Positions 45,315 to 52,942 of a DNA stretch of 64,000 nt are shown in pieces (the stretch's first letter is position 1; the number at the start of each line of letters is the position of its first letter). The notes under the pieces are model-generated. The model was not told where the DNA came from and did no database searches. It saw only the letters and a list, made by a program, of their open reading frames with translations. Source of the stretch: Nocardioides zeae (GTDB lineage Bacteria; Actinomycetota; Actinomycetes; Propionibacteriales; Nocardioidaceae). The translations under genes were made by a program, and so were the position numbers. The stretch lies in NCBI RefSeq assembly GCF_030818655.1, contig NZ_JAUTAN010000001.1, forward strand, positions 4,216,001 through 4,280,000, written 5' to 3'.

Positions 45315-45638
45315 ATGACGTACGTCGTCGCCCAGCCGTGTGTGGACGTCAAGGACCGCGCGTGCGTCGACGAGTGTCCGGTCGACTGCATCTACGAGGG
45401 CAGCCGGATGCTCTACATCCACCCCGACGAGTGCGTCGATTGCGGCGCGTGCGAGCCGGTCTGCCCGGTGGAGGCCATCTACTACGAGGACGACACCCCG
45501 GAGGAGTGGAAGGAGTACTACACGGCCAACGTGAACTTCTTCGACGACCTGGGCTCGCCCGGTGGCGCGGCGAAGATGGGCGTGATCGAGGCCGACCACC
45601 CCTTCATCGCCGCCCTGCCGCCCCAGAACCAGGAGTGA
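45315..45638 (+). CDS. fdxA: 7Fe ferredoxin FdxA
   Basis: 107 residues. Cysteines at 9, 17, 21, 25, 40, 43, 46 and 50 match the 3Fe-4S plus 4Fe-4S arrangement of actinobacterial 7Fe ferredoxins, and the long C-terminal tail (EWKEYYTANVNFFDDLGSPG) is typical. It carries electrons to cytochromes P450 and other reductases. AGGAGG lies 8 nt before the ATG. Its stop overlaps the dapC start, a gene order conserved in Actinobacteria. Confidence 0.96.
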   Translation: MTYVVAQPCVDVKDRACVDECPVDCIYEGSRMLYIHPDECVDCGACEPVCPVEAIYYEDDTPEEWKEYYTANVNFFDDLGSPGGAAKMGVIEADHPFIAALPPQNQE

Positions 45639-46744
45639 GCGCCCCGGCGCGGCGCGCCGTCTCCCAGCGCCTGCCCGACTTCCCCTGGGACGGTCTGGTG
45701 GAGCACGCGGAGCGCGCGCGCTCGCACCCCGACGGCATCGTCGACCTCTCCATCGGTACGCCGGTGGACCCGACCCCCGAGGTCGCGCAGGCCGCCCTGG
45801 CTGCGGCCGCGGACGCGCCGGGCTACCCGACGACGATCGGCATCCCGGCCGTGCGCCAGGCGGCGATCGACTGGCTGGCGCGCAACCACGGCGTCACGGG
45901 CCTCGGCCTCGACGGCGTGCTGCCCGTGGTGGGCTCCAAGGAGCTCATCGCGGCGCTGCCGCTGCACCTGGGCATCGGCCCGGGCGACCTGGTGGTGCTG
46001 CCGGAGGTGGCCTACCCGACGTACGAGGTCGGTGCCGCCCTCGCCGGCGCCGAGTCGCTCGCGACCGACTCGCTGACGGCGCTCGGGCCGCGGGTGCCGG
46101 CGCTGCTCTTCCTCAACAGCCCCTCGAACCCGACCGGCCGCGTGCTGCCGACGGCGCACCTGCGCAAGGTGGTCGAGTGGTGCCGCGAGCGCGGCGTGCT
46201 GCTCGTCAGCGACGAGTGCTACATCGAGAACAGCTGGGAGGGCCCGGTCACGTCGGTGCTCCACCCGGACGTCTCCGGCGGCTCGCACGAGGGCATCCTC
46301 GCGATCCATTCGCTGTCGAAGCGGTCCAACCTCGCGGGCTACCGCTGCGCCTTCGTCGCCGGCGACCCGGCCGTGGTGGGCGAGCTGCTCGCCGTCAGGA
46401 AGAACCTCGGCCTCATCATGCCGCTGCCGCAGCAGCACGCGATGATCGCCGCCCTCGGCGACGACGCGCACGCGCTGGAGCAGCACAGCCGGTACGCCGC
46501 GCGTCGTGCCCGCCTCCGCGCGGCGTTGGAGCGGGCCGGCTTCCGGGTCGACCACTCCGAAGCGTCGCTCTACCTGTGGTCCACCCGCGGCGAGGACTCG
46601 TGGGACACCGTCGCCTGGCTCGCCGAGCGGGGGATCCTCGTGGCACCGGGGGCGTTCTACGGCGCGGCGGGTCGTCAGCACGTGCGCGTGGCGTTCACCG
46701 CGACCGACGAGCGGATCGACGCCGCGGTGGCGCGGCTGGCCTGA
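45635..46744 (+). CDS. dapC: Succinyldiaminopimelate transaminase DapC
   Basis: 369 residues, class I/II PLP aminotransferase. The PLP lysine lies in IHSLSKRSNLAGYRC (~residue 225), the cofactor-binding Asp/Tyr in SDECYIE, and the substrate loop in LFLNSPSNPTGRVLP. Its overlap with fdxA (GTGA) and this gene order identify it as the actinobacterial DapC, which makes N-succinyl-LL-diaminopimelate for lysine and peptidoglycan synthesis. Confidence 0.92.
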   Translation: MSAPARRAVSQRLPDFPWDGLVEHAERARSHPDGIVDLSIGTPVDPTPEVAQAALAAAADAPGYPTTIGIPAVRQAAIDWLARNHGVTGLGLDGVLPVVGSKELIAALPLHLGIGPGDLVVLPEVAYPTYEVGAALAGAESLATDSLTALGPRVPALLFLNSPSNPTGRVLPTAHLRKVVEWCRERGVLLVSDECYIENSWEGPVTSVLHPDVSGGSHEGILAIHSLSKRSNLAGYRCAFVAGDPAVVGELLAVRKNLGLIMPLPQQHAMIAALGDDAHALEQHSRYAARRARLRAALERAGFRVDHSEASLYLWSTRGEDSWDTVAWLAERGILVAPGAFYGAAGRQHVRVAFTATDERIDAAVARLA

Positions 46745-46749
46745 GGGTC

Positions 46750-46822
46750 GGGCTGCGGGCTGCGGGCTGCGGGCTTCTGGTTTCTGGTTTCGGGCTTCTG
46801 GTTTCGGGCTTCTGGGTGGCCC
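46750..46822 (+). repeat. Short tandem repeats after dapC
   Basis: Three or four copies of the heptamer GGGCTGC are followed by imperfect ~14–21-bp repeats built from GGGCTTCTGGTTTC. It lies directly before the hairpin array and probably arose by slippage or is part of the same element. Confidence 0.75.
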
Positions 46823-46824
46823 GC

Positions 46825-47326
46825 GGGTCGCGAAATGTGCGGTTGGGGTGGGTCTGGTCGAGCCGGGCCTGCTCCAGCTGCACATTTCGGGCCGCCGGTG
46901 GGGGTGTCGCGGGTGGCCCCCGTTGGCCGGGTCGCGAGATGTGCGGTTGGGGTGGGTCTGGTCGAGCCGGGCCTGCCCCAGCTGCACATTTCGGGCCGCC
47001 GGTGGGGGTGTCGCGGGCGGCGCCCCGTTGGCCGGGTCGCGAAATGTGCGGTTGGGGTGGGTCTGGTCGAGCCGGGCCTGCCCCAGCTGCACATTTCCGG
47101 GCCGCCGGTGGGGGTGTCGCGGGTGGCGCCCCGTTGGCCGGGTCGCGAGATGTGCGGTTGGGGTGGGTCTGGTCGAGCTGGGCCTGCCCCAGTTGCACAT
47201 TTTCCGGCCCGCCGGTGGGGGTGTCGCGGGTGGCCCCCCGTTGGCCGGGTCGCGAGATGTGCGGTTGGGGTGGGTCTGGTCGGGCCGGGCCTGCTCCAGC
47301 TGCACATTTCCGGCCCGCCGGTGGGG
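46825..47326 (+). repeat. Five-copy tandem array of hairpin-forming ~105-bp units
   Basis: Five direct repeats; the motif TGTGCGGTTGGGGTGGGT begins at 46836, 46940, 47045, 47151 and 47258, giving periods of 104, 105, 106 and 107 bp. Each unit contains inverted arms GAAATGTGC (or GAGATGTGC) and GCACATTTC about 40 nt apart, so each can fold as a hairpin, joined by a ~45-nt GC-rich linker. Copies are nearly identical, which indicates recent expansion or ongoing homogenisation. All frames lack a convincing gene. Confidence 0.9.
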
Positions 47327-47480
47327 CGCGCGTCGGGCGCCCGCCCTACGCCGCGTGCCTGCCGTCGCTGGTCTGACCGTCAGCCGGGCCGTCAGCCGGG
47401 CCGTCGCGCGGATCTTCCCTCTCACCCTCCTGGGCATCCGCGCGTCGCGCGTTGGTCCGCCGTGCCCAGCGGCCACTCAG

Positions 47481-48419
47481 CTAGGCCCGCCCGGCGGGGG
47501 TCTCGCCGCTGGTACGCAACAGCCGCCACCACGCCAGCACCCGCCGCTGGTCGTGGGCGAGTCCGGCCGCTTCGTAGAGCTCCCGCGCCAGCTGCTGCGA
47601 CCGCTCCACGAGGTCGTCGCGCGTGACGGCGATCCGCCCCCAGTCCTCGGACCTCAGTCGTCGGTCGCGGCGCAGCCCGTCGGCGTACGCCTCCTTCTCG
47701 CGGTGGACAGCGCCGTCGTACTCCACCAGCGTCCTCGTGCCCACGACCCACAGGTCACCGCGGGCGACGAAGGAGCCGGCGGCCGTCCGCACCTCGTGCT
47801 GCGCCACCACGGGCACCCGCAGCGTGCGGCACAGCGCGCCGAGCGTGACCTCGGGGGCCGACTCGGCGCGTCCGGGGTCGACCAGCAGTGCGAGGGCCTC
47901 CCGGAGCCGGCTCGCCCCCCGGGCGCCGGCGCGGGCCGCTGCCGCCTCGACCTCGGCCAGGGTGACCGCAGGGGCGTCGCCCGGCGGGCGCAGCGCGCCA
48001 CCGAGGACGACCGCCAGGTCCAGGGGACCCAGCAGGCGCCCGCAGTCGAGGAGGGTCCGCACGGGCGACGCCAACCGCAGGTCACCGACCCGGTCGACCG
48101 TGGGCGCCTCGACCGCGCGGATCAGCCGCACCTCGGGGCGCCGACTCTGCCCGGACCCCACCCGCGTGGTCGCGAACACCGGCACGTCCTCCGGCAGCAT
48201 CGGCAGCCACCACCCCCGTGCGGACGCGGCCGTCAGCCCGGTGAGCACCGCGTCGTCCGGCAACGCCTCCTGGCAACCACGCAGGTCCAGCAGCTCCGCC
48301 TCCTCCGCGTCGGACCGGCGATGGACGCCACGTGTCACCCGCTCCCAGCCGGCCCGTCGGAGGCGCCCCACCCGCAGGTCAGGGGGCAGGTCGACAGGGA
48401 GGTCGGGGTCCGTGGGCAC
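47481..48419 (-). CDS. AbiEi-like / DUF559 domain protein (PD-(D/E)XK nuclease-like)
   Basis: About 312 residues from the GTG at 48419. The N-terminal two thirds resemble AbiEi-type antitoxin proteins (AVLTGLTAASARGWWLPM, LIRAVEAPTVDRVGDLRLASPVRTLLDCGRL split). The C-terminal ~110 residues are a DUF559-type, Vsr-related nuclease fold with GDLWVVGTRTLVEYDGAVH, holding the D...E-x-D pattern, and RRDRRLRSEDWGRIAVTRDDL. No AbiEii-type toxin gene is adjacent. The gene lies between the hairpin array and a decayed copy of the same repeat, an arrangement reminiscent of REP elements and their helper genes. Confidence 0.78.
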   Translation of the reverse strand: MPTDPDLPVDLPPDLRVGRLRRAGWERVTRGVHRRSDAEEAELLDLRGCQEALPDDAVLTGLTAASARGWWLPMLPEDVPVFATTRVGSGQSRRPEVRLIRAVEAPTVDRVGDLRLASPVRTLLDCGRLLGPLDLAVVLGGALRPPGDAPAVTLAEVEAAAARAGARGASRLREALALLVDPGRAESAPEVTLGALCRTLRVPVVAQHEVRTAAGSFVARGDLWVVGTRTLVEYDGAVHREKEAYADGLRRDRRLRSEDWGRIAVTRDDLVERSQQLARELYEAAGLAHDQRRVLAWWRLLRTSGETPAGRA

Positions 48420-48570
48420 GGGTACGACGCTGCCCCACCCGCGACGTCCCCGGGGCCTCGCGGACAGCGCCTGGGGACAAGGTCCCGATGCCACCCGCCT
48501 GGGGACCACCAGCGGGCCGAGGCCGGCGAGCGCCCCGGCCGCAACCCACCCCGACCCCCGAACTGGGACG

Positions 48571-48682
48571 CTGGGGCGGGCCCGAGCCGGCCGGACCTGC
48601 CCCCTCCGCACATTTCCGGTCCCGAGGCCACGCGAGTCCGGTCCCGACGCCACGCGAGTCCGGTCCCCGAGCCCACGCGAGG
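48571..48682 (+). repeat. Decayed sixth copy of the hairpin unit plus 22-bp direct repeats
   Basis: Bases 48571–48620 align with the second half of the array unit: GCTGGGGCGGG, then GAGCCGG, CCTGCCCC and GCACATTTCCGG in the same order and orientation. Three copies of CCACGCGAG follow at 48628, 48650 and 48673 (periods 22 and 23 bp). The region lies upstream of the DUF559 gene, so that gene is flanked on both sides by the repeat. Confidence 0.7.
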
Positions 48683-48768
48683 CCGCCCCACCCCGCCCCC
48701 CTCATCTCACCCATCGAACATCCGTCCCACCATCCGGACCCAGAATTCGCGCCCGCCCGGCATCCGCC

Positions 48769-48774
48769 TACATT
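48769..48774 (+). promoter_or_regulatory. -10 box (TACATT) for the leader peptide and sulfurtransferase operon
   Basis: TACATT lies 7 nt before the GTG of the short leader reading frame, the spacing seen at other leaderless starts in this window. Confidence 0.6.
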
Positions 48775-48781
48775 GGGCGAC

Positions 48782-48859
48782 GTGTTCACGACCTTGCTGA
48801 CGAAGCGACGCGCAGTCGACCACTGCCGCGTGCGCTCCGCCCTGTGTCGCTGCTCCTGA
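48782..48859 (+). CDS. Cysteine-containing leader peptide of the sulfurtransferase operon
   Basis: A 25-residue reading frame (GTG to TGA) reading FTTLLTKRRAVDHCRVRS and ending ALCRCS. Three cysteines lie in the second half, two of them just before the stop. It resembles the leaderless polycysteine upstream ORFs known in mycobacteria and the RRHVDLCRVASALC-type leader peptides of streptomycetes, which attenuate sulfur-assimilation operons when cysteine is plentiful. The gene run that follows (DUF4395, sulfurtransferase, DUF1416) is exactly such an operon. A -10 box lies 7 nt upstream, so translation starts at the mRNA 5' end. Confidence 0.75.
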   Translation: MFTTLLTKRRAVDHCRVRSALCRCS

Positions 48860-48964
48860 CCGACTGACGCACGCGCCTCGCCGATGCGCGACGACAGCGT
48901 CCCGGCACGTCCACGCCCCCGGGCATGACTCGAACAGCACCCGAACACCACCGTCAGGAACTCC

Positions 48965-49432
48965 ATGTCCACCGACTCCGCCGCGCGTCCCGCGGGTGCC
49001 CCCGCCACGGGGGCCGGCATCGACCCCCGTGGTCCGCAGCTCGCGGCCGGCATCACGTCCGTCGTGCTCGCCGTCGCCCTGCTGCTGGGCGACAGCCCCG
49101 TGGCGCTCGTGCTGCTCGGCGTCCAGGCCGCGGTCTTCGCGGTCGGGGCGGCGGCGGGGCCGCAGCACGCGCCGTACGGCTGGGTGTTCCGCACCCTCGT
49201 CCGGCCGCGGCTGCAGCCGCCGACGGAGCTCGAGGACCCGGAGCCGCCGCGCTTCGCCCAGGCCGTGGGCCTCGGGTTCGTCGTGGTCGCCCTGGCGGCG
49301 TACCTGCTCGGGGCGACCCTCGTCGGCCAGGTGGCCGTCGGGTTCGCCCTCGTCGCGGCCCTGCTGAACGCGGTCTTCGCGTTCTGCCTGGGCTGCGAGG
49401 TCTACCTGCTGCTCAAGCGCGCCACCGCCTGA
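48965..49432 (+). CDS. DUF4395 family membrane protein
   Basis: 155 residues with two pairs of transmembrane helices (LAAGITSVVLAVALLLGDSP, VALVLLGVQAAVFAVGAAAG, QAVGLGFVVVALAAYLLGA, VAVGFALVAALLNAVFAF) and the conserved ending FCLGCEVYLLLKR with a CxxC-like cysteine pair. DUF4395 proteins accompany rhodaneses and thioredoxin-like proteins. AGGA lies 7 nt upstream of the ATG. Probably a membrane partner in thiol or sulfane sulfur handling (inference). Confidence 0.85.
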   Translation: MSTDSAARPAGAPATGAGIDPRGPQLAAGITSVVLAVALLLGDSPVALVLLGVQAAVFAVGAAAGPQHAPYGWVFRTLVRPRLQPPTELEDPEPPRFAQAVGLGFVVVALAAYLLGATLVGQVAVGFALVAALLNAVFAFCLGCEVYLLLKRATA

Positions 49433-49483
49433 GCCGCGCACCACCCGTCCGACGTCCAGCACCACAACCGAAAGGCACCAACC

Positions 49484-50332
49484 ATGAGCCGTGAGTCCGC
49501 ACTCGTCTCCACCCAGTGGGTCGAGGACAACCTCGACAGCGACGGCATCGTCGTCGTCGAGGTCGACGAGGACACCACGTCCTACGACAAGGGCCACATC
49601 CGTGGCGCCGTGAAGCTGGACTGGACGACCGAGCTGCAGGACCAGGTCCGCCGCGACTTCGTCAACAAGCAGCAGTTCGAGGAGCTCCTGTCCCGCAAGG
49701 GCATCTCCAACGACGACCTGGTCCTGCTCTACGGCGGCAACAACAACTGGTTCGCGGCCTACGCCTACTGGTACTTCACGCTCTACGGCCACACCAACGT
49801 CAAGCTCGTCGACGGCGGCCGCAAGAAGTGGGAGCTCGAGTCCCGCGAGCTCACCAACGAGGTGCCCGAGCGCGCCGCCACGCAGTACGTCGCGCAGGAG
49901 CAGGACCACTCCATCCGCGCCTTCCGTGACGACGCCATCGCCGCCATCGGCGTGCAGAACCTCGTCGACGTGCGCAGCCCCGACGAGTTCGCGGGCCGCC
50001 TCCTCGCCCCGGCCCACCTCCCGCAGGAGCAGGCCCAGCGTGCCGGCCACATCCCCACGTCGCTCAACGTGCCGTGGAGCAAGAACGTCAACGACGACGG
50101 CACCTTCAAGTCGGACGAGGACCTCAAGGCCCTCTACGCCGACGCCGGCATCGACGACTCCAAGGACACCATCGCGCTCTGCCGCATCGGTGAGCGCTCG
50201 TCGATCACGTGGTTCGTGCTCAAGGAGCTCCTGGGCCACGAGAACGTGAAGAACTACGACGGTTCGTGGACCGAGTACGGCTCCCTCGTGGGCGTGCCCG
50301 TGGTCCTCGGCGACGAGCCCGGCGAGGCCTGA
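49484..50332 (+). CDS. Thiosulfate sulfurtransferase (two-domain rhodanese)
   Basis: 282 residues with an inactive N-terminal rhodanese domain and an active C-terminal one. The catalytic Cys233 is in the loop ALCRIGERSSITW. Other hallmarks are VVEVDEDTTSYDKGHIRGAV, GNNNWFAAYAYWYFTLYGH and LVDVRSPDEFAG. It matches the mycobacterial CysA2/SseA type, which transfers sulfane sulfur from thiosulfate to thiols or cyanide. GAAAGG precedes the ATG. It is followed after one base by the DUF1416 gene, its usual partner. Confidence 0.95.
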   Translation: MSRESALVSTQWVEDNLDSDGIVVVEVDEDTTSYDKGHIRGAVKLDWTTELQDQVRRDFVNKQQFEELLSRKGISNDDLVLLYGGNNNWFAAYAYWYFTLYGHTNVKLVDGGRKKWELESRELTNEVPERAATQYVAQEQDHSIRAFRDDAIAAIGVQNLVDVRSPDEFAGRLLAPAHLPQEQAQRAGHIPTSLNVPWSKNVNDDGTFKSDEDLKALYADAGIDDSKDTIALCRIGERSSITWFVLKELLGHENVKNYDGSWTEYGSLVGVPVVLGDEPGEA

Positions 50333-50333
50333 C

Positions 50334-50630
50334 ATGTGTGGAGCCACCAAGGGCGGCCTGTCCCTCGACGGCGTCAACGTCGCGAAGGAGGCCGTGATCC
50401 AGGGCCAGGTGCTGCGCGACGGCGAGCCCGTCGAGAGCGCCTACGTCCGTCTGCTCGACCGCACCGGTGAGTTCACCGCGGAGGTCCCGACCTCCGCGAC
50501 GGGCCACTTCCGGTTCTTCGCCGGTGACGGCGAGTGGACCCTGCGGACCCTCGCCCCGAAGGCGGAGCCCGTCGACCGCGCGGTCGTCGCCCGCACCGGC
50601 GTGGTCGCCGAGGTCGAGATCGCCATCTGA
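50334..50630 (+). CDS. DUF1416 (SseC-like) protein
   Basis: 98 residues. The family start MCGATKGGLSL and the transthyretin/carboxypeptidase-regulatory-like beta-sandwich (VIQGQVLRDGEPVESAYVRL, GHFRFFAGDGEWTLRTLAP) are clear. The invariant Cys2 is present. It is almost always encoded next to the sulfurtransferase, as in mycobacterial cysA2–sseC2, and is thought to act with it in sulfur transfer. A strong terminator follows. Confidence 0.92.
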   Translation: MCGATKGGLSLDGVNVAKEAVIQGQVLRDGEPVESAYVRLLDRTGEFTAEVPTSATGHFRFFAGDGEWTLRTLAPKAEPVDRAVVARTGVVAEVEIAI

Positions 50631-50649
50631 ACCACCCCGTACCACCCGC

Positions 50650-50680
50650 ACGGGCCCCGGAGCACTGCTCCGGGGCCCGT
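50650..50680 (+). terminator. Strong hairpin terminator of the sulfurtransferase operon
   Basis: A perfect inverted repeat with 15-bp arms (50650–50664 / 50666–50680) starting 20 nt after the DUF1416 stop; in RNA the loop would open to about 5–7 nt. No U-tract. Confidence 0.8.
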
Positions 50681-50713
50681 CGGCGTCTCCCGGCGGTGCG
50701 GTTCACTGGTGCG

Positions 50714-51460
50714 GTGCCGTCTCCCGCCTCGGACCTCGTCGTCGTGCGCCGCGGCGCCCTCGTCGTCCTCGGCATCGTCGCGCCGGTCGTGACGCTGCTG
50801 GGCGTCGCGCTGCTCCTCGGGAGCGGCAACGGGGTCGTCCTCGTGCCGGGGCTGCTGCTCTGCGTCGCCCTGGCGGGCGGGGTGGCCCAGGAGCGCGCGT
50901 ACGCCGCCCTCGAGCGCCACCCGCCCGTCCCGACCCTCGTCGTGCTGCGCGGGGGCGAACCGGCCCTGTTCCTGCCGCGGGACGGTGCGGTGGTCCGCAA
51001 CGTGACCCGGATGCTGCTCGGCGCGGGTGTGACACTGCTCATCGGGGCGGTGCTCGCCCTCGTCGCCGCCCACTGGGTCCTGGCCTCGGCCTGCGGGCTG
51101 GTCGGCATCGCGCTCGTCGTCGTCGCCTCCCCGGGCCGCGACACGGCGGGCGGTGTCTGGCTGACGCCCCACCGGGTCATCGCGGAGCACCTCGGCACGA
51201 CGTGGGAGGTGCCGTGGACGGCCATCGCCGGCGTCGATCCCGCGGAACCACTGGGGATCCGGGTGCACGCGGGCGCCCGACCGGTCGTGGACCGCCACGG
51301 CCCCCCGGTCCGCTCGTGGCGCGTCCGCCCGCTCACCGTGAGCACGCACCGGCTGGCGGGCGGCGCGGAGACCGCGGCGTACGTCGTGGGGCGGGCCGCC
51401 GCCGACCCGCGGTTCCGCGCGGGGCTGGGCACGCCGGGGTCGCTGCCTCCGATGGTCTAG
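50714..51460 (+). CDS. Hypothetical membrane protein with PH-like soluble part
   Basis: 248 residues with two pairs of transmembrane helices (GALVVLGIVAPVVTLLGVAL, GVVLVPGLLLCVALAGGVAQ; MLLGAGVTLLIGAVLALVAA, VLASACGLVGIALVVVASPG). The C-terminal part (WLTPHRVIAEHLGTTWEVPW, IAGVDPAEPLGIRVHAG) resembles a bacterial PH domain. TTCACT at 50702–50707 lies 6 nt before the GTG start. Function unknown. Confidence 0.75.
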   Translation: MPSPASDLVVVRRGALVVLGIVAPVVTLLGVALLLGSGNGVVLVPGLLLCVALAGGVAQERAYAALERHPPVPTLVVLRGGEPALFLPRDGAVVRNVTRMLLGAGVTLLIGAVLALVAAHWVLASACGLVGIALVVVASPGRDTAGGVWLTPHRVIAEHLGTTWEVPWTAIAGVDPAEPLGIRVHAGARPVVDRHGPPVRSWRVRPLTVSTHRLAGGAETAAYVVGRAAADPRFRAGLGTPGSLPPMV

Positions 51461-51553
51461 ACGCACCCTCAACGTTGCCGCAAGGGAGACGGAAGCGCCT
51501 CCGGATCGCCCTAGCGTCGTGGTGTCGAGACCACGGCGATTCGAGGAGCTCCG

Positions 51554-51643
51554 GTGCGGAGGATGAAGCGGCTGGCCCGCGCGATGCGGTGCTGGATGAA
51601 GTACGGCGACAGGTGCCCCCACCACCCGAGCTACCACCCCTGA
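51554..51643 (+). CDS. Micro-protein of 29 residues, Cys/His-rich C-terminus
   Basis: A short frame with its own signals: a TAGCGT -10-like box at 51512–51517, GAGGAG at 51543–51548 and a GTG start 5 nt later (an in-frame ATG follows at 51563). The peptide is strongly basic in its first half (RRMKRLARAMRCWMKYG) and ends DRCPHHPSYHP with Cys and three His, which could bind a metal. Family unknown. Confidence 0.5.
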   Translation: MRRMKRLARAMRCWMKYGDRCPHHPSYHP

Positions 51644-51763
51644 CCGGGTCCGTGGCACACGTCACGAGGTTGAGTGGTCTAGACCTGGTTCTCGGACGAT
51701 TGGGATCGGTGTCACCCTTGGGGGTGAGGGGTGAACGTCTCGAGAAGGAGGAACCGGAGAAGC

Positions 51764-51886
51764 ATGGCTCGTCGTGGCCCAGTTGAGCAGCGACGCTTGC
51801 GGAGGACGCTGCAGTATTCGCTGCTCGTCATCCTGTCGATCGTCACGGTCGTGCTCTGCTACCTGGCGGTGACGCGCACGCCGTAG
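51764..51886 (+). CDS. Small single-pass membrane protein, 40 residues
   Basis: A basic N-terminus (ARRGPVEQRRLRRTLQ) is followed by one hydrophobic helix (YSLLVILSIVTVVLCYLAV) and a short TRTP tail, giving an N-in orientation. AAGGAGG (51745–51751) and CGGAG nearer the ATG serve as ribosome sites. The 5' leader contains a small inverted repeat (TCACCC/GGGTGA, 51712–51727). Function unknown. Confidence 0.6.
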   Translation: MARRGPVEQRRLRRTLQYSLLVILSIVTVVLCYLAVTRTP

Positions 51887-51942
51887 AAGATCGTCCTGTC
51901 GTTGGTGTTCTCCGCCGCAGGATCTTCTGCGAGCATGGCGTG

Positions 51943-52788
51943 ATGGCTGAGACCGTCGTCGACGACCTGCTCATCACCGTCGCCCCCACGGGGGCCGAGA
52001 CGGCGAAGTCCGACTGCCCGGAGCTGCCGACGACGCTCGACGAGCTCGTCGGGACGGCGAAGGAGTGCGAGGCGGCGGGCGCGGGGTTGATCCACGTCCA
52101 CGTGCGCGACGCCGACCACCGCCCGACGCTCGACCTGGGCCGCCTGCGGGAGACGGTGACCGCGCTGCGCGAGTCGACGTCGCTCGTCGTGCAGCTGTCG
52201 ACCGGGGGCTCGGTGCACGACCCGCTCGAGGACCGGCTCCGCGTGCTGGATGCCGCGCCCGACTCCTGCTCCATCACGCTCGGCACGGTGAACTTCGGGG
52301 ACGACGTGTTCCTCAACCCGTGGCCCTTCGTGCGGGACCTCCACCGCGCCGCCCGCGAGCGGGGCATCGCGCCCGAGTTCGAGCTGTTCGACCTCGGGCA
52401 CGTGGCGGCCCTGGGGCGTCTCCTCGCGACGGACGGCCTGCCGGTCGGCGACCGCGTGCACTGCGACCTCGTGATGGGGGTGCCGGGCGGGATGCCGGGC
52501 ACGGCCGACGCGCTCGTCGCGGCCGTCGCCGCGCTGCCGTCCGCGGTGACGTCGTGGTCGGCGACGGGCATCGGGCGCACGGCGATGACGGTGGCGATGG
52601 CCGCGCTCGCCAAGGGCGGGCACCTCCGCGTCGGCATGGAAGACACGCTCAGCTTTGCGCCGGGGGAGCCGGTCGGGAGCAACCGGCGTCTCGTGGAGCG
52701 GGCGGTGGCGCTGGGTGGTCTAGTCCACCGGGTGCCGATGGCGCCGCACCGGGTCCGGGAGGCGCTCGGGCTGGCCGTTCAGCGGTGA
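51943..52788 (+). CDS. BKACE family 3-keto-5-aminohexanoate cleavage enzyme-like protein
   Basis: 281 residues, a TIM-barrel of the BKACE (DUF849) family. The opening LLITVAPTGAETAKSDCPEL, the metal histidines in LIHVHVRDADHRPTLD, and the later GNVNF-like TLGTVNFGDDVFLNPW, PEFELFDLGHV and HLRVGMEDTL motifs are present. BKACEs cleave beta-keto acids with acetyl-CoA (or malonate semialdehyde equivalents) to a CoA ester and acetoacetate. The exact keto acid is unknown. Start at ATG 51943 or the adjoining GTG 51940. Confidence 0.87.
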   Translation: MAETVVDDLLITVAPTGAETAKSDCPELPTTLDELVGTAKECEAAGAGLIHVHVRDADHRPTLDLGRLRETVTALRESTSLVVQLSTGGSVHDPLEDRLRVLDAAPDSCSITLGTVNFGDDVFLNPWPFVRDLHRAARERGIAPEFELFDLGHVAALGRLLATDGLPVGDRVHCDLVMGVPGGMPGTADALVAAVAALPSAVTSWSATGIGRTAMTVAMAALAKGGHLRVGMEDTLSFAPGEPVGSNRRLVERAVALGGLVHRVPMAPHRVREALGLAVQR

Positions 52789-52879
52789 GCGCAGTCACGG
52801 ATCGTGTTAAGGGAGCGTGAACTTCGGTCGGAACGGGGGTTATTTGCCCGGAGTGGTCCGGAAGTCTCCCGAAATGGCC

Positions 52880-52919
52880 TAGAGTTCGGGGCGGATGGAT
52901 GAGGGGTTCATCCATCCGC
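52880..52919 (+). promoter_or_regulatory. Promoter -10 and 5'-terminal mRNA hairpin
   Basis: A TAGAGT -10-like box (52880–52885) is followed by a perfect hairpin with 12-bp arms (52891–52902 / 52908–52919) and a GGGGT loop. The hairpin would sit at the very 5' end of the mRNA, about 23 nt before the start codon at 52943, a position known to protect transcripts from RNase attack or to serve as a control element. Confidence 0.6.
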
Positions 52920-52942
52920 TTCGATCTACGTCAGGGGTTCTC

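Noticed and set aside
46695..47476. Long open frames with repeated peptides (e.g. RPDPPQPHISRP) across the hairpin array
   Set aside because: They exist on both strands and in several frames only because the repeat unit lacks stops; no start signals or protein-like composition.
48420..48653. N-terminal extension of the DUF559 gene to 48653
   Set aside because: The extra residues are encoded by the 22-bp repeats and the decayed repeat copy and are low-complexity; the GTG at 48419 begins the domain-like sequence.
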